This document shows, piece after piece, positions 26,410 to 36,012 of a DNA stretch of 64,000 nucleotides. The position numbers and the translations under genes are program-made. The stretch spans positions 1 to 64,000 of the forward strand of contig JALSJN010000046.1 in the NCBI GenBank assembly GCA_026989335.1. Direction: 5' to 3'. The notes beneath the pieces are model-generated. The model ran no database searches. It was not told the origin of the DNA and saw nothing but the letters and a program-made list of their open reading frames with translations. Each line of letters begins with the position of its first letter. Within the stretch, counting starts at the first letter, position 1. The stretch comes from Thiotrichaceae bacterium (GTDB taxonomy: Bacteria > Pseudomonadota > Gammaproteobacteria > Thiotrichales > Thiotrichaceae).

Positions 26410-26880
26410 ATGAATGTAACAGCAACATTAATAGGTCAATTGATCGTATTTTCAGTGTTAATTTGGTTTGTCAAAGCAGTACTTTGGGAGCCTATTATTA
26501 ATACCTTGGAAGATCGTAAAAAGCGTATCGCTGATGGGCTTGCAGCGTCTGAAAAAGGCATGAAAGAGCAGGAGCTAGCAGAGCAACGTGCTACAGATTT
26601 GATTAAGCAAGCGAAGGTTGAGGTGGCAGAGATTGTCTCTCAAGCTAAAGCGCGTGATACTCAAATGGTGCAGGAAGCTAAAGATAAAGCTGTTGAAGAA
26701 GCGGATCGTGTAAAAGCGGGTGCGCAAGCTGAAATTGATCAAGAAGTGAATCGTGCAAAAGACTCTTTGCGCTCTAAGGTTTCTGAACTTGCAGTTGCAG
26801 GTGCTAGTAAAATTTTAGGCAAAGAGGTTGATGCAAATACACATAAATCTGCACTAAAAGATCTTATAGAGCAAATCTAG
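26410..26880 (+). CDS. atpF: F0F1 ATP synthase subunit b
   Basis: The 156-residue protein has one N-terminal membrane helix (NVTATLIGQLIVFSVLIWFV) followed by a long charged helix rich in Ala/Glu/Lys that forms the dimeric peripheral stalk, ending in the subunit-delta contact region. Length equals E. coli subunit b (156). The AGGAGG site is 9 bases before the ATG. Confidence 0.96.
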   Translation: MNVTATLIGQLIVFSVLIWFVKAVLWEPIINTLEDRKKRIADGLAASEKGMKEQELAEQRATDLIKQAKVEVAEIVSQAKARDTQMVQEAKDKAVEEADRVKAGAQAEIDQEVNRAKDSLRSKVSELAVAGASKILGKEVDANTHKSALKDLIEQI

Positions 26881-26919
26881 AGCGGATGAATATGCGGAAA
26901 TCAACTAGGAGTAATCGTT

Positions 26920-27456
26920 ATGTCTGAATTGACAACTGCTGCTCGTCCTTATGCGCGTGCTATTTTTGAAATGGCAGAAGGCGCCGATAGTTTGACGAAA
27001 TGGTCTGACTCTCTTGACTTTATGGGGCTTGTTGCAAGTAATGATGATGTCAAAGAATTACTTTCGACGCCTGCTATGGCAAAACAGTCTGGTGCAAAAG
27101 CGTTTATTAAGCTGTGTGATGGTAAATTGGGAGAGGCTGAAAAAAACCTCATTAATTTATTAGCAGAAAATGATCGCTTATCGCTATTACCAGAAATAGG
27201 TGTACTTTTTGAGGCGCTTAAAGATGAGTCCGAAGGTTCTGTTGAGGCTTTAGTGTCATCAGCAAAAAAACTCACCAAAGCAGAAGAAGAAGCAATCTCG
27301 AAAGCATTAAAGAAACGTTTAGGACGTGATATAAAACTTAAAGTTAGCGTGGATGAATCACTACTCGGTGGTGCTATCATACGTGCTGGCGATTTGGTTA
27401 TAGATGGTTCATTGAAAGGTCGACTCGGTAAAATGACCTCATCAATGGTTAACTAG
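26920..27456 (+). CDS. atpH: F0F1 ATP synthase subunit delta
   Basis: The 178-residue protein starts with MSELTTAARPYARAIFEMA, the typical N-terminal helical domain that binds the top of F1, and ends with the conserved GGAIIRAGDLVIDGSLKGRL motif. It joins the b-dimer stalk to the alpha3beta3 head. AGGAG lies 10 bases upstream of the ATG. Confidence 0.95.
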   Translation: MSELTTAARPYARAIFEMAEGADSLTKWSDSLDFMGLVASNDDVKELLSTPAMAKQSGAKAFIKLCDGKLGEAEKNLINLLAENDRLSLLPEIGVLFEALKDESEGSVEALVSSAKKLTKAEEEAISKALKKRLGRDIKLKVSVDESLLGGAIIRAGDLVIDGSLKGRLGKMTSSMVN

Positions 27457-27488
27457 ACTAAATCACTCAATATAAGGAAAGGTAAGGT

Positions 27489-29030
27489 ATGCAACTTAAC
27501 CCCACAGAAATCAGTGATCTGATTAAAAAGCAAATCGAAGGGTTTGATACAGAAGCTGAAGCACGTACAGAAGGTACAATCGTTTCAGTAATGGACGGTA
27601 TAGCACGTATTCATGGATTATCAGAAGTCATGTCTGGTGAAATGATTGAATTCTCAAATGGAGCCTTTGGTTTGGCTTTGAACCTTGAACGTGATTCAGT
27701 CGGTGCGGTAGTGCTGGGTGATTACAAAGGTATTAAGGAAGGCGATACAGCAAAATGTACAGGCCGTATTCTTGATGTTCCTGTTGGTCCGGAGTTACTA
27801 GGGCGAGTTGTTGATGCGCTTGGTGCACCGATTGATGGTAAAGGCCCAGCAAATACGACTGAAATGGGTCCTATCGAACGACAGGCGCCTGGTGTAATTG
27901 AGCGCAAGTCAGTTGATGAGCCAATGGAAACAGGTATTAAAGCATTGGATGCGATGGTTCCTGTTGGTCGTGGTCAACGTGAGTTGATTATTGGTGATCG
28001 CCAAACCGGTAAAACGGCCGTAGCGATTGATGCGATCATTAACCAAAAAGGTAAAGACGTAAAATGTATTTACGTAGCAATTGGTCAGAAGGCATCATCG
28101 GTAGCTGGTATTGTACGTAAGCTCGAAGAGTTTGGTGCAATGGAGTACACCATTGTTGTTGCTGCTAACGCATCAGACCCTGCTTCAATGCAATACTTGG
28201 CGCCTTACGCTGGTACTGCGATGGGTGAGTATTTTCGTGATCGTGGTGAAAACGCATTAATTATTTATGATGATTTGACGAAACAAGCGTGGGCTTACCG
28301 TCAAGTATCACTATTGCTTCGTCGTCCTCCAGGCCGTGAAGCATATCCTGGTGATATTTTCTTTTTACACTCGCGTCTGTTAGAGCGTTCATCACGTGTC
28401 AACGCTGAATTTGTTGAGCGTATGACAAATGGTAAAGTAAAAGGAAAAACGGGTTCATTAACAGCTTATCCCATTATCGAAACTCAAGAGGGTGATGTAT
28501 CTGCCTTTGTGCCGACCAACGTAATTTCAATTACAGACGGTCAGATTTTCTTGGATACCGATTTGTTTAACTCAGGTAATCGTCCTGCGATTGATGCCGG
28601 CCTTTCAGTGTCACGAGTAGGTGGTGCGGCGCAAACTAAAATCATCAAAAAGTTAGGTGGTGGTGTTCGTCTTGACTTGGCTCAGTATCGTGAATTAGCG
28701 GCATTCTCTCAGTTTGCATCTGATTTAGATGAAGGGACTCGAAAGCAACTTGAGCGTGGCGCACGTGTAACAGCGTTAATGACACAGGCTCAATACTCAC
28801 CACTAAAAACAGGAGAGCTTGCCTTTAGTTTGTTTGCTGCTAACGAAGGTTTTCTTGATGATGTTGATGTTGATAAGGTCAGTGACTTTGAGTCTGCGAT
28901 GTTGTCTTACGTTCGTACTGAGAAGACAGATTTCTTAAATAGCATAAATGATAACGGTGATTACAATGATGATATCGCTGCAGAAATGAAAAGTGCTTTG
29001 GAAGACTTTAAATCCAAGGGTTCTTGGTAG
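27489..29030 (+). CDS. atpA: F0F1 ATP synthase subunit alpha
   Basis: The 513-residue protein is full length. It has the N-terminal beta-barrel ([20 protein letters not shown]), the Walker [14 protein letters not shown] near residue 170, the catalytic arginine finger region [17 protein letters not shown], and the C-terminal helical domain. It forms the non-catalytic nucleotide sites of F1. AAGGAAAGGT precedes the ATG. Confidence 0.97.
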   Translation: MQLNPTEISDLIKKQIEGFDTEAEARTEGTIVSVMDGIARIHGLSEVMSGEMIEFSNGAFGLALNLERDSVGAVVLGDYKGIKEGDTAKCTGRILDVPVGPELLGRVVDALGAPIDGKGPANTTEMGPIERQAPGVIERKSVDEPMETGIKALDAMVPVGRGQRELIIGDRQTGKTAVAIDAIINQKGKDVKCIYVAIGQKASSVAGIVRKLEEFGAMEYTIVVAANASDPASMQYLAPYAGTAMGEYFRDRGENALIIYDDLTKQAWAYRQVSLLLRRPPGREAYPGDIFFLHSRLLERSSRVNAEFVERMTNGKVKGKTGSLTAYPIIETQEGDVSAFVPTNVISITDGQIFLDTDLFNSGNRPAIDAGLSVSRVGGAAQTKIIKKLGGGVRLDLAQYRELAAFSQFASDLDEGTRKQLERGARVTALMTQAQYSPLKTGELAFSLFAANEGFLDDVDVDKVSDFESAMLSYVRTEKTDFLNSINDNGDYNDDIAAEMKSALEDFKSKGSW

Positions 29031-29069
29031 AGTCTTGTCTGATATTAATCTTACAAAAGGTAAATAGCG

Positions 29070-29930
29070 ATGGCAGGTCTTAAAGAGATACGTTCGCAAA
29101 TTGGTAGTATTCAAAATACCAAGAAGATAACAAAAGCCATGGAAATGGTGGCGGCATCTAAAATGCGCCGAGCGAGAGAGCGTATGGATGCGTCGCGTCC
29201 CTATGCAGAGAAAATGCACCAAGTAGTTAGCCATATGGCTAATGGACATTTGGAATACCAGCATGACTTTATTAAGGATCGTGAGAAAGTTAAGCGAGTA
29301 GGTTATATCATCATTTCGTCAGATCGTGGCTTATGTGGTGGTTTGAATACCAATCTTTTTAAAAAAGCATTACAAAGTATTGTTGAATGGAAAGAACAAG
29401 ATGTTGAAGTTGATATCGCTGTTTTTGGTGGTAAAGCCTTAAGTGCGTTTAAGCGCTATGGCGTTGTTGCAGAATCAACACAATTAGGTGATAGTCCATC
29501 CGTTCAAGATATGTTTGGTACTATTAAAGTGATGTTGGATGCCTACGAAGAAGGGCGTATTGATCGCCTTTTCTTGGTGGAAAATGAGTTTGTTAATAGT
29601 ATGACTCAAACGCCACGGGTGACTCAATTAATTCCTATTGTTGCTGCTGAACTGGATGAGATGCAGTATCACTGGGACTATCTTTATGAGCCAGAATCTA
29701 AAGAAGTCATTGATACATTAATGAAGCGCTATATTGAATCCATTGTTTATCAAGGCGTGGTTGAAAATATAGCCTGTGAAATGTCAGCACGAATGATTTC
29801 GATGAAAAGCGCAACCGATAATGCGGGCGACATGATTGATAAACTAAAGCTGGTTTATAATAAAGCCCGGCAAGCATCAATCACACAAGAAATATCAGAG
29901 ATTGTTTCTGGAGCTGCTGCGGTCGGATAA
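29070..29930 (+). CDS. atpG: F0F1 ATP synthase subunit gamma
   Basis: The 286-residue rotor subunit begins [20 protein letters not shown] and ends in the conserved helix [20 protein letters not shown], the coiled coil inside the alpha3beta3 ring. [11 protein letters not shown] in the Rossmann-like domain is diagnostic. No inserted regulatory segment is visible. Confidence 0.96.
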   Translation: MAGLKEIRSQIGSIQNTKKITKAMEMVAASKMRRARERMDASRPYAEKMHQVVSHMANGHLEYQHDFIKDREKVKRVGYIIISSDRGLCGGLNTNLFKKALQSIVEWKEQDVEVDIAVFGGKALSAFKRYGVVAESTQLGDSPSVQDMFGTIKVMLDAYEEGRIDRLFLVENEFVNSMTQTPRVTQLIPIVAAELDEMQYHWDYLYEPESKEVIDTLMKRYIESIVYQGVVENIACEMSARMISMKSATDNAGDMIDKLKLVYNKARQASITQEISEIVSGAAAVG

Positions 29931-30001
29931 GCAAAATTGCTTTTTATGACGCTAATAGGAAACAAAGTTTTAAACAAATTTAAATTTAAGTGAGGTACTA
30001 A

Positions 30002-31387
<1,386 letters not shown>

Positions 31388-31435
31388 GTTTTCTAAACTA
31401 GTCTTTTTTTTAATAATTGATATTGAGATTTTAAT

Positions 31436-31858
31436 ATGGCTATGACCATGCATTTAGATGTAGTAAGCGCAGAAGAATCATTATTTTCTGGCGCTGTACA
31501 AGAGTTGCTAGCACCAGGAACGATGGGTGACTTGGGTATTATGCCGCGTCACTCTCAGTTAATTAGTACTTTAAAAGCAGGTGAGCTTCGCTATAAAACA
31601 GATGATGGCGAAGCATCACTCTTTATTGCAGGTGGTATATTAGAGGTTCAACCTTCAGTTGTCACTGTGTTAGCAGATACTGCTATTCGTGCTGAAGACT
31701 TAGATGAAAGCCTCGCAGAAGAGGCTAAAAAACGCGCTGAAGATGCTTTAGATGGAAAAGATCCAGATGATATGGATTATGAAGCAGTTCAAGCTGAACT
31801 TGATGCGGCAAAAGCTCAAATAGAAATGATTCATCGAATAGGAAAGACGTTGCGCTAA
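31436..31858 (+). CDS. atpC: F0F1 ATP synthase subunit epsilon
   Basis: The 140-residue protein has the N-terminal beta-sandwich (MHLDVVSAEESLFSG, LGIMPRHSQLISTLKAGELR) and the two C-terminal helices that can inhibit ATP hydrolysis. Residues about 104-115 (DALDGKDPDDMD) form a short acidic loop. It is the last gene of the atp operon. Confidence 0.95.
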   Translation: MAMTMHLDVVSAEESLFSGAVQELLAPGTMGDLGIMPRHSQLISTLKAGELRYKTDDGEASLFIAGGILEVQPSVVTVLADTAIRAEDLDESLAEEAKKRAEDALDGKDPDDMDYEAVQAELDAAKAQIEMIHRIGKTLR

Positions 31859-32000
31859 TAGTCGAATTTTAGATGAGAGGCGAAAGATAATAACAAGTAA
31901 TAATTTTATTCTGTCCTAATGGAATAATAGATAAATCTCTTTTTCTTTGTTATTATTCTGGAATCCAAGTATATTCTCTTTGTGTTTTGGGTCTATTTGG

Positions 32001-32038
32001 AAAAAAACAACAAATAATTTAAATATTGTTGTTTTTTT
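32001..32038. terminator. Bidirectional-looking terminator hairpin
   Basis: AAAAAAACAACAAATA and TATTGTTGTTTTTTT pair with a single bulged base around a short AT loop, flanked by an A run and a T run. It probably ends the atp transcript. Confidence 0.6.
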
Positions 32039-32050
32039 ACCATTTTTATT

Positions 32051-32079
32051 TTGAATGTAGGTTGGTTTAAGACTATACT
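32051..32079 (+). promoter_or_regulatory. Sigma-70 promoter for the His-rich lipoprotein gene
   Basis: TTGAAT at 32051-32056 and TATACT at 32074-32079 are separated by 17 bases. Transcription would start near 32086, giving a leader of about 90 bases. Confidence 0.6.
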
Positions 32080-32175
32080 TCAAGGGCGGATAACAAGTAT
32101 CGTGATTACTTTTTGTACAATGAGTAGTCATTTGATTTTATAATTAATTAATAACGTAGTTAAAGGATGTACAAT

Positions 32176-32898
32176 ATGAAGATTAAACATCAACTCTCTA
32201 TTGCAACGCTAGTAATGGCTGGCGTATTTGCAACAGGTTGTTCACAACAAGTAGCTGGAGGCTCACAAGCTTCTGGTGGTTCACAAGTTTCTGGTGGTTC
32301 TCAACAGCAAGTAGAAGGTGGTTCACAGGTTTCAGGTGGTTCACAGCAGTCAGCTGGTGGTTCACAAGTTGCTGATGATAGCGCTGCTGGTGGTTCACAG
32401 CAATCTGGTTCACAACAGCAAGTAGAAGATACTCCAGTTGTTGCTCCTGTTGCTAAAGCTGCACCTCGTGTGGTTCCTCGTCCAGCACCTAGAAAGGTTG
32501 CTCCTCGTGCTGCAGGAAACTGTCATGGTCACGCTGCTAATGCACGTACTAAGTCAATGAGACATTGTCACCCTAACCCAACAGCCTCTCACCGTTACGG
32601 TGGACAAAAGCGTGCTGTTCACAGAGGTGGAAACCGTTGGACTCATACGCATCCGGCAGTACCACGCTGTACTAAGTCAATTCGTCATACACATAAGTAC
32701 AAGAATGTTCGTCATTCACACAAGTACTCTTGTCAAGGTATGCGCGCAGCTCCACGTCGTGCAGCAGCTGCAAAGCAACCTGTTGACGTATATGCTCTAC
32801 AACGTAAGTTGAAAGCTAAAGGTTACTACAAAGGACCTATCGACGGAATCGTTGGTTCAGGTACACGTAGCGCACTTAAGCGTTTCATGAATCGTTAA
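32176..32898 (+). CDS. GGSQ-repeat, His-rich lipoprotein with peptidoglycan-binding domain
   Basis: I choose the ATG at 32176 because AAAGG lies 7-8 bases upstream; the ATG at 32167 overlaps that site. The 240-residue product has a lipobox (FATGC), then about 55 residues of GGSQ-type repeats (ASGGSQVSGGSQQQVEGGSQ), a Pro/Ala/Arg linker, and a His/Cys/Arg-rich middle with two related blocks (CHGHAANARTKSMRHCHPNP and CTKSIRHTHKYKNVRHSHKY). The C-terminal 40 residues are a peptidoglycan-binding type 1 domain (VYALQRKLKAKGYYKGPIDG). It should be a lipid-anchored, wall-binding, possibly metal-binding periplasmic protein. I know of no described family with this combination. Confidence 0.75.
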   Translation: MKIKHQLSIATLVMAGVFATGCSQQVAGGSQASGGSQVSGGSQQQVEGGSQVSGGSQQSAGGSQVADDSAAGGSQQSGSQQQVEDTPVVAPVAKAAPRVVPRPAPRKVAPRAAGNCHGHAANARTKSMRHCHPNPTASHRYGGQKRAVHRGGNRWTHTHPAVPRCTKSIRHTHKYKNVRHSHKYSCQGMRAAPRRAAAAKQPVDVYALQRKLKAKGYYKGPIDGIVGSGTRSALKRFMNR

Positions 32899-32940
32899 TC
32901 ATTGATTTAATGATTTTCTCTAAGCTTGCTTAGAGAGTGA

Positions 32941-32979
32941 AATGGGACTGAGGTTATAACCTTAGTCCCATTTTTTTTG
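32941..32979 (+). terminator. Strong rho-independent terminator
   Basis: AATGGGACTGAGGTT and AACCTTAGTCCCATT form a 15-bp stem with almost no loop, followed by eight T. A smaller hairpin (CTCTAAGC / GCTTAGAG) lies just upstream at 32918-32935. Confidence 0.88.
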
Positions 32980-33147
32980 AACAAATTTATAAAAATATGA
33001 TCTATATTGGATATAATCTGAAAATCATTGATATCAAAATCAAAAGATAATTTTCAGATTATAATTTTAAGCACGAAAGTTAAAAAATAGTTGTCAGCGA
33101 TTAGCTTTAAGTAAAAGCATTACAATAAGAAAGGGGACAAGTAGGGT

Positions 33148-34404
33148 ATGTTATTAAATAATAAATATTCACTATTTATATTAAAAATTATTGGATTTTG
33201 TATAGTCTTAGGCTTTATGTCATCAACCCATGCGGCAGTTTGGAAAGCAGAAAACAAATGGGATGATGTATGGGAGAAACGTTACCAGCACTGGGTAAAA
33301 AACAATTGGACTGAAGAGTTCTTTATGGATGAAAAAAAACCTATTTATTATAAATATTCGCACGATTGTGCGGATGCGGTTTATGCGATGAGACTTATTT
33401 TTTCTTATGAATATAAGCTACCATTCGTTATTCATAACCCCAGTAGACCACGTAAACTTATTAGTAACCGTAAAAAAAGTTGGGATAAGTACTCTCAAGA
33501 AAAGCGTGTTAGAAAGTTTTTAGATTATGTTGCAGATATAACAAGCACAAAATCTTTAAGTCGTGATACTTACCCAATAGCGTTAGATGATATAAAACCT
33601 GGTGATATTTATGCTGCTCCTGGTGTCCACTCTTATCAAATCGTAAATATTACAGAAACAGGTGTTGCTGAGGTTATGTCATCGACCACACCAAAAGCCC
33701 CTCGTTTTTTAGATCGAATTCCTTCTTTCCCTTTTTATGTGCCCGAAGATTATAAAAAGAAAAGTGATGGTTATCGTCGCTTCGTACAACCTAAAAATAT
33801 TATGAAATCACTGAAAAAAAATCCTGGCTACAGTGAAGAGCAGTATCAAATTGCTAAGGGTGTAAATTATGACTACGTGCGTTTTACCGATATTATTGCA
33901 AGTGCACTGGGTAAAAGAAAAGAAAAGGCAGACGAAAAAACACTTCGTTTAATGATTGCCATGTGTATGTATGCTAATGATCGTGCTGTTTATGTCTACG
34001 ATGCGCTTTGGCATTTACAAGAGATTCGGAAAAAAGGTAGACAGTGTATGAATCGTCGTGAATATGATAACTACTCCACTCCTTCTCGAGATAGACGTCT
34101 TAAGGCATTCTTTTCAGCAGTTAAAAATCATTATGAGAAAAATTCAAAAATTAAACCTTGGACCCAACCTCAGCGATGGGCTAAAACTTTATTTTCCGTT
34201 AAACAACCTAGGCCGGAAGATATTAAAGAATTGAATACGTTTTGTATGGTTCAAATGAGTTTAGGGGAGGAATATTACATGCCTCTACGCGAGTTACGAC
34301 AAAACTTATCAGCAGGTAAAATCGTTTCTGATCCTCATGCCCCTTTAGAATACCGTTGGGGTGCCCAATCAAAGCCTTACAAAGCTAGTTGTAAGGCTTA
34401 CTAA
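33148..34404 (+). CDS. Exported protein, possible NlpC/P60-like cysteine hydrolase
   Basis: The 418-residue protein has a Sec signal peptide (cleavage near THA/AVW). I recognise no named family. A Cys in YKYSHDCADAVYAMRLIFSY at the start of a helix, followed some 90 residues later by DDIKPGDIYAAPGVHSYQIV, has the order expected of papain-like NlpC/P60 or amidase folds (Cys nucleophile on a helix, His on a strand). This is inference only. The C-terminal half is charged and helical, with further cysteines. It follows the PG-binding lipoprotein gene after a terminator, so it is a separate unit that may share a cell-wall role. Confidence 0.6.
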   Translation: MLLNNKYSLFILKIIGFCIVLGFMSSTHAAVWKAENKWDDVWEKRYQHWVKNNWTEEFFMDEKKPIYYKYSHDCADAVYAMRLIFSYEYKLPFVIHNPSRPRKLISNRKKSWDKYSQEKRVRKFLDYVADITSTKSLSRDTYPIALDDIKPGDIYAAPGVHSYQIVNITETGVAEVMSSTTPKAPRFLDRIPSFPFYVPEDYKKKSDGYRRFVQPKNIMKSLKKNPGYSEEQYQIAKGVNYDYVRFTDIIASALGKRKEKADEKTLRLMIAMCMYANDRAVYVYDALWHLQEIRKKGRQCMNRREYDNYSTPSRDRRLKAFFSAVKNHYEKNSKIKPWTQPQRWAKTLFSVKQPRPEDIKELNTFCMVQMSLGEEYYMPLRELRQNLSAGKIVSDPHAPLEYRWGAQSKPYKASCKAY

Positions 34405-34488
34405 GAGGGTTTAGGTGCACATAAGTCGATTAACAATCTAATAGGATTAGATGGTTGACTGCTATTCGTTAGTGATTTTATCACTGTA

Positions 34489-34520
34489 TTTTAAGAAATA
34501 TCATTAGGTATTTCTTAAAA
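34489..34520. repeat. Perfect 12-bp inverted repeat
   Basis: TTTTAAGAAATA and TATTTCTTAAAA flank an 8-base loop (TCATTAGG). It is not followed by a T run, so it is either a weak terminator or a regulator-binding site between the exported protein gene and glmU. Confidence 0.6.
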
Positions 34521-34617
34521 TAGTTACCTCACCTTACCTTACGTTTATCGGCTTTAACTATTGAAACTACTCAGTTTTGATTATACTAATAACCTTTAAA
34601 AATTATTATATACATCT

Positions 34618-35988
34618 ATGAAAATTATTCCTATTATTCTTGCCGCCGGAAAGGGTACCCGCATGAATTCAGCACTGCCTAAGGTTTTGCACCCTATTGG
34701 TGGAAAGCCGATGTTAGCGCATGTAATTGCTTGCTGTCGTTCTTTAGGGGCGGAAAGAATCTCAATTGTTTACGGGCATGGTGCTGACTTAGTGCAGAAG
34801 ACTATCGGTGCAGCAGATGATTTATGCTGGGCGTTACAAAAAGATCAGTTAGGCACTGGGCATGCAGTACTGCAAGCTAAAGAATTTATCGATGATGATG
34901 CCATTATTATTATCGCTTACGGCGATGTACCTCTGGTTAAGTCAGAGACACTGCGTTTATTAGAGCAAGATATTAAGGCAGGTTCAGATTTAAGTATTTT
35001 GACGACTAAATTGGCTGACCCGAAGGGTTATGGACGCATTATTCGAGATACTTCAGGTAAGATGACAAGTATTGTTGAAGAAAAAGATGCTACGGATGAG
35101 CAGCGTATTATCAATGAAGGTAACACGGGTTTCCTTGCCGCTAAAGGTAAAGACCTGCTACGGTGGTTGGATTTGATTAAGTCTGATAATGCACAGGGTG
35201 AATATTACCTTACAGACTGTATTGCACTTGCTTCAGAAGAGGGTGCGAATGTGACTACCGTTTTATGTGAGAATGAGTTGGAAGTATTAGGGGTTAATGA
35301 TCGTAGCCAACAATCTATTTTAGAGCGTGAATACCAACGGCTGCAAACTGAAAAATTACTACAGTCTGGTGTTAGTATCATTGACCCTAAACGTTGTGAT
35401 GTTCGTGGCGTATTAACAGCAGGAAAAGATGTTGTTATTGACGTTAATAATGTTTTTGTCGGTAACGTTGTACTCGGTGATAATGTCGTGATTGAGCCAA
35501 ACTGTATGATACAAGATTGCCGTATTGCCGATAATGTAACCATTAAAGCTAATTCAATCCTGGAATCTGCCATTATTGGTAATCATTGTGATATTGGACC
35601 CTTTGCAAGAATAAGGCCTGAAACGGTAATCAAAGATCATGCAAAAGTCGGTAACTTTGTCGAAATCAAAAAAACCTTAATAGGCGAAGGGAGCAAGGTA
35701 AGCCACCTAAGCTATATCGGTGATACTACCATGGGGAAGTCAGTCAATATTGGCGCAGGAACCATCACGTGTAACTATGATGGCGCCAATAAATTTCAAA
35801 CGATTATTGGCAACAACGTTTTTGTAGGTTCTGATACGCAATTAGTTGCACCAGTCACCTTGGGTGATGGGGCTAATATCGGGGCAGGTTCTACAATTAC
35901 TCGAGATGCCCCGGCAGAAATATTAACCTTATCTCGCTCAAAGCAAATTAATATTAAAGGATGGAAACGTCCTGTTAAAAGTAAATAA
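34618..35988 (+). CDS. glmU: Bifunctional UDP-N-acetylglucosamine pyrophosphorylase GlmU
   Basis: The 456-residue enzyme has the N-terminal uridyltransferase domain (LAAGKGTRMNSALPKVLHPI, GDVPLVKS, EGNTGFLA) and a C-terminal left-handed beta-helix acetyltransferase domain (GNFVEIKKTLIGEGSKVSHL, GAGTITCNYDGANK with catalytic residues). It makes UDP-GlcNAc from glucosamine-1-phosphate for peptidoglycan and LPS. It is 24 bases upstream of glmS, the usual gammaproteobacterial pairing, although here not directly behind the atp operon as in E. coli. Confidence 0.96.
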   Translation: MKIIPIILAAGKGTRMNSALPKVLHPIGGKPMLAHVIACCRSLGAERISIVYGHGADLVQKTIGAADDLCWALQKDQLGTGHAVLQAKEFIDDDAIIIIAYGDVPLVKSETLRLLEQDIKAGSDLSILTTKLADPKGYGRIIRDTSGKMTSIVEEKDATDEQRIINEGNTGFLAAKGKDLLRWLDLIKSDNAQGEYYLTDCIALASEEGANVTTVLCENELEVLGVNDRSQQSILEREYQRLQTEKLLQSGVSIIDPKRCDVRGVLTAGKDVVIDVNNVFVGNVVLGDNVVIEPNCMIQDCRIADNVTIKANSILESAIIGNHCDIGPFARIRPETVIKDHAKVGNFVEIKKTLIGEGSKVSHLSYIGDTTMGKSVNIGAGTITCNYDGANKFQTIIGNNVFVGSDTQLVAPVTLGDGANIGAGSTITRDAPAEILTLSRSKQINIKGWKRPVKSK

Positions 35989-36012
35989 GAATAATAAACT
36001 AGGAATAAAAAA

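Larger units (their letters stand above)
31859..32175. other. Intergenic gap after the atp operon
   Basis: This 317-base gap holds no supported gene. It contains a terminator-like hairpin (32001-32038) about 145 bases after atpC and a promoter (32051-32079) for the downstream lipoprotein gene. The first 140 bases are AT-rich without recognisable features. Confidence 0.6.

Noticed and set aside
32198-32413. Reverse ORF of low-complexity sequence opposite the GGSQ repeats
   Set aside because: It is the antisense shadow of the repeat-coding lipoprotein gene.
35989-36012. glmS ribozyme upstream of glmS
   Set aside because: Only 24 bases separate glmU and glmS, far too short for the ribozyme.
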